A stretch of DNA of 63,024 bases from an uncultured Pirellula sp. GTDB lineage: Bacteria; Planctomycetota; Planctomycetia; Pirellulales; Pirellulaceae. The notes under the pieces are model-generated. The model had not been told where the DNA came from and made no database searches. It saw nothing but the letters and a program-made list of their open reading frames with translations. Made by a program: the position numbers and the translations under genes. Shown piece after piece: positions 7,639 to 15,816 of this stretch (its first letter is position 1; the number at the start of each line of letters is the position of its first letter). Location: positions 1 to 63,024 of the forward strand of contig CAITIE010000013.1 in assembly GCA_903892355.1 (NCBI GenBank). The letters run 5' to 3'.

Positions 7639-10152
7639 TCACGGAAACACCGTCGCCTCAAAACGATCACGAGGAAGCGTCTTTCCTCGCGTGGACAATC
7701 GAAGGTGTTTGATTCGCCATGGAATCGAGCTATCGGGCTCTCGATCGTCGGAGATTTCAATTTTTACGACGAGTTTCCCGTCTCGAAAATCCTGGAGGAT
7801 CCTCGGATCCTCGACGGTTGCTTTGTAAGGTATCGACGGCTCGTTGAGGTTTGCAATCTGGATAGGAGGAACACCTTCGATGCCGACAATGCTCAGACGT
7901 ACTGTTCTCCGCGGTGCTTGAACGTCGAAGTCGATCGAAATCGAGGACACTTCCATCGGGGTTACTTGGCTCGGTAGCACGAACTCTAGAAACGCTTCCG
8001 ATTTGTTCGAGGACTGATTCACCCACCGTCCGATTCCCTCCAAGTAGATGGGCGACGAGCTACCAACATCCGCACTTCGTACATCGATCATGGTGTAGGG
8101 GACAAGGACCTCTGAACCAGCTTTTGGGGTGGAGAATGACAGCGGTATCGATACGAGCGCAATCCCTCGTTTCTCCAAGCTAGGCTTCCACTCACTTCCC
8201 CGTGAATATGCATCGGTCCAGCCAAACAACGTTCTCAAGGGAGCTTGAAGGCGATCGCTGCTTTCAAAAAGCTTTTTGTAGATCCCATTCTTTCGGATTT
8301 GTTCGGAATCGACGATGGTGTCCAGTGTCCATCGTTCGCCTTCGGCAGGGAAACTTCCGTCCACCAAGATCCGTTGATTGTCGAGGTTTATCGCGAGGGT
8401 CGGGGACCCGACCATATAGCAAAGGACGGGATCCTTAAGCTGAGATGGAAGTCCCGGTGGGATCTGGATGGATAAACCCTCTGATGTAAACTCGGCGACG
8501 GCGAGCATGGACGTATCGGGGAGGCTGATCGCACTGTTGTATTTCCACACGCCGGTTGGCCATGCGATGTTACTCATACTCCAGCGCTGAAAATCCTCCG
8601 TGGTAATGGTTGTGATTCCGCTATCGATGGCAGGATCAGGAACCACGTAACCGCCGGAGTCGCTGTTCATCTGCATGGGCATTGAGTCCCCATTGTAGAC
8701 CGCTGCGGACTCCCGAATCATTCCACCCGTCGGATCGGAGAATTGGACCAACTGAAACACCGATAGCATGGTTGGGATATCCCGTTTCTGCATCCAAGCC
8801 GCGATGATGAGCGGCAAAGAGGCTAGCACCGCGAGTGCGGGAGCGACCATACCCGCCCACTTTAACTCGCCCACGAGACTCCTCCACAGTCCAAAGGAGA
8901 TCAGGGCACCACAAAAAAGCAAAAGTACAGAAGCGACAAAACCGCGTGATACGATGGGATTACCAATCTTCTCGATTTGATAATTGACTTCCTTTAAATT
9001 GATTACGGCCATAGAACGTTTGGTGTGTATTTTGTCAACGATTGCCTTAGCGAAACGACGCATTTCGTAATCAGATTGAAAAAATGGATCTTGGCTCCAT
9101 TGGTTTTTGCGAGGCTCAATCCAACCCGCGCTGTCGAGAGTCGTCACCATCAATTCGCCGCGCCCTACCGGGAAAATAATGCACGCGGGCCAACCATCAA
9201 TCGAATACGGCGCGTCGCCACCTTGCTGTACCACCCTTTTGAAACGAACAGGCGAACTCAATTCCACAGTGCGGTCTTGGAGGGAAATCGATTGCTTCGG
9301 CGTATCGACGACGAAGTTTGTCATCTCAACGGTATCCAATGTGAGCAATTGCTGTTGGCTGGTCAGCAACCCAGCGAGTGAGTCCGTATCGATCTCGTCA
9401 AGCATGATCCAAATTCGGCCGCCATCGTTGAGATAATCCCTCAAGACACTTCGTGTCCCTGCGTCGCGCAGGCAACTGGGCTCCCCGAGGATTAAGTTGT
9501 CGATCCCCTTCCAATCGACGGGATTAAGAGGGAACGGCGCGGATTCGAATGCGATGCAGTCTTTGGATAATTCCGCATCAACACGGCTTGCTATCGCCAA
9601 TTCATACGTCGAGAAAACTTTAGTGGGCTCCCACCTCCAGGGAAGAGGGGGCAAGGGCTCTACACCAAAGGAGAGTGCGCTGATCAGACGGTTCTTTGGA
9701 TGACGCCAGAAAGTGAATTTTCGAGTCGCTGGTTCGTCGCCACGAACGACCAGTACTTCCTTGTCCCCTTCCCGTACGAGCAGGGAAACCTCGATGTCGG
9801 CTTTGCTTTCCGGCATGGGTGTCGGGAGTCGTACCTGAAAATCGTAGGTTCGGTTTTCGTTCGGGCCAATTACGAATTGACGTCGATCCTCATCGCCAAG
9901 ATTTCCAACTGCGCGTCCAACGATGATACCCGATGCTGCCTGTGCGCCGCCGTTTTTTACCAGACAACGGACCACGAGGAGCCCATCGACAGCCCAATAG
10001 CTTTGAGGTGCGGCACTGACCGATTCTAGAGAGAGACCTGTAGTTGGGATCGAAGCAAGCTCCCGTAAGCTTCGGTCTTGGGCCTGCGACACCCTAGGGA
10101 AGAGGAACACGAGCCAAACGCACAGACACGTGAGGGTTACTCTGCAATTCAC
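7639..10152 (-). CDS. Large secreted/membrane protein of the ABC exporter locus
   Basis: An 837-residue protein with a clear signal peptide (MNCRVTLTCLCVWLVFLFPRVSQA, cleavage about residue 24). The N-terminal 130 residues look like an Ig-type beta domain. Residues about 180-350 resemble the glutamine-amidotransferase-like or DUF4350 fold (YLNDGGRIWIMLDEID, FPVGRGELMVTTLDSAGW) without an evident catalytic triad. Two transmembrane helices follow (GFVASVLLLFCGALISFGLW and MVAPALAVLASLPLIIAAWM), with a further 350-residue extracytoplasmic beta-rich part. It lies 127 bp upstream of the ABC ATPase on the same strand. I do not recognise a named family; the layout recalls planctomycete proteins co-encoded with GldA-type ABC exporters. 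Confidence 0.7.
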   Translation of the reverse strand: MNCRVTLTCLCVWLVFLFPRVSQAQDRSLRELASIPTTGLSLESVSAAPQSYWAVDGLLVVRCLVKNGGAQAASGIIVGRAVGNLGDEDRRQFVIGPNENRTYDFQVRLPTPMPESKADIEVSLLVREGDKEVLVVRGDEPATRKFTFWRHPKNRLISALSFGVEPLPPLPWRWEPTKVFSTYELAIASRVDAELSKDCIAFESAPFPLNPVDWKGIDNLILGEPSCLRDAGTRSVLRDYLNDGGRIWIMLDEIDTDSLAGLLTSQQQLLTLDTVEMTNFVVDTPKQSISLQDRTVELSSPVRFKRVVQQGGDAPYSIDGWPACIIFPVGRGELMVTTLDSAGWIEPRKNQWSQDPFFQSDYEMRRFAKAIVDKIHTKRSMAVINLKEVNYQIEKIGNPIVSRGFVASVLLLFCGALISFGLWRSLVGELKWAGMVAPALAVLASLPLIIAAWMQKRDIPTMLSVFQLVQFSDPTGGMIRESAAVYNGDSMPMQMNSDSGGYVVPDPAIDSGITTITTEDFQRWSMSNIAWPTGVWKYNSAISLPDTSMLAVAEFTSEGLSIQIPPGLPSQLKDPVLCYMVGSPTLAINLDNQRILVDGSFPAEGERWTLDTIVDSEQIRKNGIYKKLFESSDRLQAPLRTLFGWTDAYSRGSEWKPSLEKRGIALVSIPLSFSTPKAGSEVLVPYTMIDVRSADVGSSSPIYLEGIGRWVNQSSNKSEAFLEFVLPSQVTPMEVSSISIDFDVQAPRRTVRLSIVGIEGVPPIQIANLNEPSIPYKATVEDPRILQDFRDGKLVVKIEISDDREPDSSIPWRIKHLRLSTRGKTLPRDRFEATVFP

Positions 10153-10451
10153 GCGAGTACCTTTTGCTACAAAGAGGAAACAGTCAACCTACGGTGTGGG
10201 CCCAGTTTACCAGAACCCTCCCGCAGATCACAGAACCCAGTTTCCCGGTTGCAAAGCGATTCACGACCTTACCGAACTGTTACTCAATCCCAAGTGCAAT
10301 TCCAAGGCGAATACGCTGTTCAAGCTTGATCGCGACACCCTATAAACGCTCGTTTCGCCAAAAGATCGTCAACCGGCATTCCTCTCAATACCGTTCTCTA
10401 CTGCAATACCGTGCTTTACTGCAATACCGTGCTTTACTGCAATACCGTGCT
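10153..10451. other. Intergenic gap with tandem repeat
   Basis: A gap of about 299 bp between the start of the 837-residue membrane protein and the stop of the PQQ-like protein. Its right third is an 18-bp tandem array, listed separately. I see no convincing coding sequence, and no strong promoter or terminator hairpin in the rest. Confidence 0.5.
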
Positions 10452-10459
10452 CTACTGCA
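10388..10459. repeat. 18-bp tandem array, four copies
   Basis: Four head-to-tail units of ATACCGTGCTTTACTGCA starting at 10388, 10406, 10424 and 10442. Units 2 and 3 are identical; units 1 and 4 differ by one or two bases. The last unit overlaps the stop codon (10452-10454) and final codons of the minus-strand PQQ-like gene, so the array grew from, or into, the 3' end of that gene. Confidence 0.95.
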
Positions 10460-12110
10460 TTGGCAATGCAAACGCAGCAGCTTCGTTGTCGTTTCTAATA
10501 ATAAGTAGATCCCCAGCGAGGGATGGATGGTTCCATGTTTTGCTCGTCAAACCAGGAAACCGTCCTAATTCCCGATGCTCGGACGGATTCGCTTCGACGA
10601 GTACGATTTCTCCAGATTCGGCCTGGATTAGGAGCCGGTCTCCGACGAGCAAAAGTTGACCGTGACCGTATCGTCCCCTCTTCCATGCTCGAACTCCGTC
10701 TTTCAGTTGCAAACAGGTTAATAGACCATTATCGAGTCCATAGATGTGCTCCTGGTGGACAACAAAGTTTGATAGCTTCGATTTCAATTGCGAGGATCGC
10801 CAGATCTCCTCGGAAACCCAATCCCCATCAACTTGCCTGATCCGCAGCAGGCACGTCCCCATGTCGTAACCTGATGAAATCAAAACCCGAGTCCCCTCAG
10901 AACCACTTTGGGGATTCGATTCCCGGTCGAGCACGATCGGCTGTGCCACATTCACGCGCGACGAACCTTGGGTTACCCAAGGGTGAAGCAGCAGCGGATT
11001 GCCATCGAGTGAGTACGTGCGTAACCCAGCACCATTGAAGCTGAGTACCTGTGGGGTCCCAGCCAAGGACGCAACGACGGGTGATGCGTACGATGCGGGG
11101 TCGTCGCCGCAACTCCATCGCAACGATCCTGTTTCGCGATCGAAAGCCATGGCCGATCCTTTTGGTCCCGCGCCGGGTGTGACGATCACCAGATCCCCAG
11201 TCACAATCGGAGAACTCGTCGTGCCGAAGTACAAATTTTGTTGTTCCGGGGACCTGAACAGGCTTTGTTTCCAAACCGATTGCCCCGATCCGAGGTCGAG
11301 ACATGTTAAGAACCCAGTGCCGCCGACCGAGTAGACCCGCGCCTCTGAAATGGTGGGGGTGGAACGTGGGCCATCGCCATGTTCGTTCGAGAATCGAGTT
11401 CGTTCCCGGTAGCACCAGAGTTCCTTACCGGTGCGAGCATGGTATCCGACAACGCACTCGTCTTGTTCGCGTTGTTCTAAACTTACTGCTATTTGCCCAA
11501 CGATCGCAAAGCTCGACCACCCCAGTCCCACGGGGTGTCTCCACAATAGCGTAGGTGGTTCGTTCTCCCAATTATCTTTAAGCTCTACGGAGCCGACCGA
11601 TGCGTTGCGGCCCTTGCCCATAAGACCTGGGAAATCGTGCCGCGAGGGGGTTTTCCAGTCTCGGTCGATCGGCGATGTGGATTTATCGATTTTCGCGACT
11701 AGGTACGAGGTGATCTTGTCTTCAGCCCGAGGCGTCCATCGCCATGCAAAGCGAGGAGTCCGGTCGCCATTGAATCCGTCGAGTCGAATCAGGGAATTGG
11801 AAATTCCGAACAGGGCGATGGCAACTCCGCCAGTGTTGAGCAGAGACCGACGACTCGGTCGGAGGAACATCACCGATGCGACGCAAAGCGTTGCACACGC
11901 AGCAACGATTAGTAGTTGCATCCTCATGCCATCAAGGCCGATGATGAAGAATTTTGCAGAGTCATCGTTCAGCCACCGCACGAACGCGACGATCACGCTC
12001 ATCGCAAGGCCTATCGTCAATGGAAATGCGATCATCAAGGCGATTCGGAGAGAGCGTCTGAAGGACAACGCGCTGTTACGTGCCGGACCTTGGGCGTTAC
12101 TCTCAGACAT
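10452..12110 (-). CDS. Membrane-anchored PQQ-like beta-propeller protein
   Basis: About 552 residues from the ATG at 12110, chosen because it gives a short basic N-terminus before the first membrane helix; the frame is open upstream to a TTG at 12206 and an ATG at 12143. Three hydrophobic segments (ALMIAFPLTIGLAMSVIVAFV, MQLLIVAACATLCVASVMFL and GGVAIALFGI) precede a large domain with recurring blades of the PQQ/BamB type, such as VGYHARTGKELWCY, LTCLDLGSGQSVWK, AMAFDRETGSLRWSC and LTCLQLKDGVRAWKRG. In planctomycetes such propellers are mostly structural or electron-transfer scaffolds; bound PQQ cannot be asserted. It heads the minus-strand exporter locus, separated by 299 bp from the next gene. 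Confidence 0.8.
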   Translation of the reverse strand: MSESNAQGPARNSALSFRRSLRIALMIAFPLTIGLAMSVIVAFVRWLNDDSAKFFIIGLDGMRMQLLIVAACATLCVASVMFLRPSRRSLLNTGGVAIALFGISNSLIRLDGFNGDRTPRFAWRWTPRAEDKITSYLVAKIDKSTSPIDRDWKTPSRHDFPGLMGKGRNASVGSVELKDNWENEPPTLLWRHPVGLGWSSFAIVGQIAVSLEQREQDECVVGYHARTGKELWCYRERTRFSNEHGDGPRSTPTISEARVYSVGGTGFLTCLDLGSGQSVWKQSLFRSPEQQNLYFGTTSSPIVTGDLVIVTPGAGPKGSAMAFDRETGSLRWSCGDDPASYASPVVASLAGTPQVLSFNGAGLRTYSLDGNPLLLHPWVTQGSSRVNVAQPIVLDRESNPQSGSEGTRVLISSGYDMGTCLLRIRQVDGDWVSEEIWRSSQLKSKLSNFVVHQEHIYGLDNGLLTCLQLKDGVRAWKRGRYGHGQLLLVGDRLLIQAESGEIVLVEANPSEHRELGRFPGLTSKTWNHPSLAGDLLIIRNDNEAAAFALPMQ

Positions 12111-12356
12111 AGATCGCAGGGGTTCTTGCGGGGTCGGATGCATGCAGTTTGGACCCGCAAAGGTACCACCCGAACCCGATACGTCCGGCGTATCTGCACC
12201 GGACAATCGGGGAAGCCTTGCTAAGCATTTACGGTTTTAACGACGACGCCGATTAGTCGGTTCATCTCGTGGTCGACGACACATGGAAACGGCATTTCTA
12301 GAATGCTTCGTCTTCGCATGTTCGTTGCCGTTGAATCGACCTCATCGGGATGCAGG

Positions 12357-13739
12357 TCAAGATCGCAGTGTTTCAAAACCCTTGCGAGGTTCCCGGTGCA
12401 GCATCCTTTGCGCTTGTTCGTCTCCCACGATGGATTCGCTGTTGGCATCCCATGTGATGGGGCGGTTCAATCGCGCTGCAATGCCTGCCAAATGGCACGT
12501 CGACAAGGCGCGGTGGTGACTGTGAACGTCCGAAATGGGCTCGACGCGATCCCTTGCGGACTCAAAGAAGTTCCTAAAATGATCCACCAGCGGGCGATTC
12601 TTATAAGCTGCTTCCATTGCGGTTGCCGGAAGCGGGTTGGCCTGTAGATCCTCAACAGGTTTGCCGCTGATACGTCCGCGGTTCACGAACAAGCGTCCTT
12701 CGGTCCCTTCGAAGAGGATCCCATTATCTCCATCGTGCCTGATTTCGATCTCAATGCCTTGCGAAAACTTGGCGCGTATGAGGAATTCCGTGGCGGTGTT
12801 GTAGCGAGTCGCATCTACGGGATATCCATCCTTGAACTCGACGGGGTGCTTGACCAATTCCGGGATCACCTCCAATGGCCCTGTCGCCGTCAGGCCTAGC
12901 CCCCATGTTGCGATATCCACGTGATGAGCGCCCCAATCGGTGAGCTTGCCGCCCGAGTACTCATACCACCAACGAAACTCATAGTGACATCGCGACCAGC
13001 TTTTGGTCTCTCCGTTATCGCCAGCGAGGTACCGGAACGGTGCCTCGCGCACTGGGCCTTGCCACAAATTCCAATCCAATTCTTTCGGGGGTTGTGCGGT
13101 TGGTATCTCGGGGCTAGTGGGGGCACCTCCAATTCGGCACGTTGCCTTGGTGACTTTCCCTAACCGTCCGTTTTGAAGAAGTGCAATCGCTTGGATGAAC
13201 TGTTTCTCGCTTCGCTGTTGAGTACCTACTTGCACGATGCGTCCCGTTTTTTTGCAAACGTCGCAAAGCTCGCGTCCTTCAGGAATCGTTAACGTCATCG
13301 GCTTCTCGCAGTAGACATCCTTTCCTGCAAGCATGGCTTCGATCGCGATCTTTGCGTGCCAATGGTCAGGTGTCGAAATATGGACGATATCGATTTTTGG
13401 ATTGTCCAAGATAGCCCGATAATCCGAGTGTTCGCTCGGGGAGACACCATGCCATTCCTTGATCAAGTTCGCGGCACGCTCGGTGCGACTTCGGTCGGCG
13501 TCACAAACGGCAATGTAGTCACCGAATTTTCGGACGTCTGGAGCAGATCCCCACGGCCCATTGATACCCGTTGCTTTCTGACACCATCGGCTTCCAGTGC
13601 CGATGGCACCGATCGTTGGGCGATCGTTCGCTTGTCGGAAACTCTCCGCCCTGCCGGCACGACAGAGGATGGTGGTAGCCAGGGTTGCGTGGAATGCGTT
13701 CTTCAGAACAACACGGCGTGGGGTTCGGCTGGGATTCAT
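12357..13739 (-). CDS. Gfo/Idh/MocA family oxidoreductase with export leader
   Basis: A 460-residue protein. The N-terminus has a twin-arginine-like leader (TPRRVVLKNAF) with a hydrophobic run to about residue 28. The Rossmann nucleotide motif is IGAIGTGSR (43-51), followed by the ISTPDHWHAK and CEKPM (144-148) motifs that define NAD(P)-dependent Gfo/Idh/MocA sugar dehydrogenases; the catalytic region is GGKLTDWGAHHVDIATWGL. Such secreted or Tat-exported paralogues are very common in planctomycetes and are linked to sugar or uronic-acid breakdown. The sugar transporter gene ends at 13823, 83 bp upstream, so the two probably form a sugar-use unit. Confidence 0.92.
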   Translation of the reverse strand: MNPSRTPRRVVLKNAFHATLATTILCRAGRAESFRQANDRPTIGAIGTGSRWCQKATGINGPWGSAPDVRKFGDYIAVCDADRSRTERAANLIKEWHGVSPSEHSDYRAILDNPKIDIVHISTPDHWHAKIAIEAMLAGKDVYCEKPMTLTIPEGRELCDVCKKTGRIVQVGTQQRSEKQFIQAIALLQNGRLGKVTKATCRIGGAPTSPEIPTAQPPKELDWNLWQGPVREAPFRYLAGDNGETKSWSRCHYEFRWWYEYSGGKLTDWGAHHVDIATWGLGLTATGPLEVIPELVKHPVEFKDGYPVDATRYNTATEFLIRAKFSQGIEIEIRHDGDNGILFEGTEGRLFVNRGRISGKPVEDLQANPLPATAMEAAYKNRPLVDHFRNFFESARDRVEPISDVHSHHRALSTCHLAGIAARLNRPITWDANSESIVGDEQAQRMLHREPRKGFETLRS

Positions 13740-13822
13740 GCTTTAAGGGTTAGGTATTGTTCAAGGGAATTGATGGCGAGGAATTTGCAACTGCTGGAAC
13801 AGACCAGGATTCGCGATCGCCT

Positions 13823-15184
13823 TTATGTTGGTTTTGATCCTGGGTGTGCCGGAGTCGACTCCAGCGATACCAAAAGGGTCGCAACCGAAGCGATCATCAG
13901 GCAAAAACCACCGAAGACGACGACTTGAAGGCGCGTGATCGAGGGTACGCTCTCCATCAACTTGCTGACTCCAATGGCGAATAGGATTTCCGGGATCACG
14001 ATGAACAGGTTGAAGATACCCATGTAAATTCCGTTTCTAGATGCGGGAATTACCGACGACAACATCGCATAAGGCATGGAAAGAATCGACGCCCAAGCGA
14101 CACCAACTCCGACGAAACTAATGGACTTGAGAATCCATGCAGATTCGCTGCTCACCCATCCAACCGACATCAGCCCGAGCCCTCCAAGTGCCAATGCGAT
14201 GAAATGAATCCATTTGGACGAGCACCATTTGGTGATGAAAAGAAATGCAATAGAAGCGATAAACGCAGTCATGCTGTAGGTTGCATTGCAGTCGTTTTGG
14301 AGATCGACACCTTGTTGGTACAACGGCGAGTCGGTGCTCGGGGCGCCCATCAAGTCCCGTCCCAAAGCCGGGCCTAGGTAAATGAACATGCAGAACAGAC
14401 CCATCCATGTGAAAAACTGAACAACAGCGAGTTGCTTCATTCGCGTTGGCATCTCGAAAAAAGCGTTTAGGAAATCGTTCCAACCGCTCGAGGAGGACGA
14501 GGCCCCTTGGGCCGCTCCTTGCGTTTTTGAATCCGACGGCTCAGGTGGGTATTCACGCGTTGTAAGGACGGTCCATAGGACGGCTAAGAAAAAGACGACA
14601 GCACCGACCGAGAATGCGTAGTGGATCGTCAAAGGAATGGGCTGATCCGGGGATGATTGATTGCTGATGCCCCCGAACTCATTCAGCCATTTCGGAAGTT
14701 TCGAAGCGATCACGGACCCAGCACAAATGAACGCCGACTGCATAGCAAAGCCCAAAGTCCTTTGACGTTCAGGGAGCATATCCGCAACGAAGGCTCGAAA
14801 GGGTTCCATGCTGATATTGATCGATGCGTCCAGCATCCATAACAGCCCAGCCGCCATCCAGAGCGCACCCGATTTTGGCATTAAGAACAAACAGATGCTG
14901 GACAAAATCGCGCCGATCAGGAAGTAGGGTTTCCGCCGACCGATAGGTGTCCACGTGCGGTCGCTAAGAAAACCGATAATCGGCTGGACTAAAAAGCCCG
15001 TCAATGGCGCAGCGAGCCACAGAATCGGGAGCGTATCGGGTTGTGCTCCAAGATACTCGTAGATGGGGGACATGTTCCCCATCTGCAATCCCCATCCAAA
15101 TTGGATGCCGAAGAATCCGACAGCCATGTTGATGATTTGGGTTAACGCCAAAGCAGGTTTAGAATCCTCGGTAGTTTGTGCCAT
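13823..15184 (-). CDS. MFS sugar transporter of SLC45/GPH type
   Basis: About 453 residues from the ATG at 15184; the frame stays open to 15430 but that part is low-quality. Roughly twelve hydrophobic segments are visible. The loop after helix 2 has FLSDRTWTPIGRRKPYFLIG, the signature of SLC45-like sucrose/maltose proton symporters and related GPH-type carriers (D-R-x-x-x-G-R-R-x-P-[YF]). A second feature is the helix-4 segment LLWMLDASINISMEPFRAFV. It sits next to a Gfo/Idh/MocA oxidoreductase, consistent with uptake of a sugar or oligosaccharide. The substrate cannot be told from sequence. Upstream is an 18-bp imperfect tandem duplication. Confidence 0.85.
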   Translation of the reverse strand: MAQTTEDSKPALALTQIINMAVGFFGIQFGWGLQMGNMSPIYEYLGAQPDTLPILWLAAPLTGFLVQPIIGFLSDRTWTPIGRRKPYFLIGAILSSICLFLMPKSGALWMAAGLLWMLDASINISMEPFRAFVADMLPERQRTLGFAMQSAFICAGSVIASKLPKWLNEFGGISNQSSPDQPIPLTIHYAFSVGAVVFFLAVLWTVLTTREYPPEPSDSKTQGAAQGASSSSSGWNDFLNAFFEMPTRMKQLAVVQFFTWMGLFCMFIYLGPALGRDLMGAPSTDSPLYQQGVDLQNDCNATYSMTAFIASIAFLFITKWCSSKWIHFIALALGGLGLMSVGWVSSESAWILKSISFVGVGVAWASILSMPYAMLSSVIPASRNGIYMGIFNLFIVIPEILFAIGVSKLMESVPSITRLQVVVFGGFCLMIASVATLLVSLESTPAHPGSKPT

Positions 15185-15816
15185 CGACGCACCATGAAAT
15201 AGCAAAGAAAAGGGGAATAGCAAAGAAAAGGAAGAGCAACAAAATTTATGGCAAGTAGATACTAGGAACGACGAGACGTACGGACTGGGACTCCACTCGA
15301 ATCGTGCTTCCACCGGGAGGAGGGCAAAACGCGAATCAAAGTTTTGGTGGGGATTCGACAGGGGAATACGGCCTGTATTGTCGACGTATTCTAGCGGACG
15401 GATTAACCTCCAGCGTCGAGGGTAACCCAACTTTTGGATTTGTCGCGCCGGATGTCGGTTTCGAGAAGTCGTACAGCACGATCCTCTAAAAACATTTGGA
15501 TTTTGGATAACGGGACCGGAACCAGAATTGCCAACATGTCGTATTTGGAGAGGATCTTGCCCGCTAGAGGCATGGCAAAACCACGCGAAAGAGACGACAA
15601 TAGGGGGGCCCTAGGTTCTCGTTCGCTCCAACGGCAACTCGTTTTTTTGAAACGAGCGTCCGATGGCGAGAAACGCGATACTTCGGAAACATCCCCCTCC
15701 CCTACCCTCCACGCCCCCCGCCCAGACCGTCCCTTCTCGCTTTATGTTGACAGCGGTACGACATCGCTACCCGTGATTAAAACCAATCCTCCATTGCCAC
15801 CAAACAAGTTCTCCTC
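15185..15816. other. Divergent intergenic region of 632 bp
   Basis: This lies between the sugar transporter (minus) and the PSD1 cytochrome (plus), so it should hold promoters for both. Seen in it: an 18-bp tandem duplication at 15198-15233, a small TAGGG/CCCTA hairpin at 15601-15613, and a C-rich tract about 15692-15732. A 128-codon open frame on the plus strand at 15434-15820 has basic, low-complexity translation and overlaps the PSD1 start; I do not regard it as a gene. Confidence 0.6.
15198..15233. repeat. 18-bp imperfect tandem duplication
   Basis: Two adjacent copies, AATAGCAAAGAAAAGGGG at 15198-15215 and AATAGCAAAGAAAAGGAA at 15216-15233, differing only in the last two bases. They sit 14 bp upstream of the transporter start (15184, minus strand), where they would form a pyrimidine-rich leader and could affect translation initiation. 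Confidence 0.9.
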
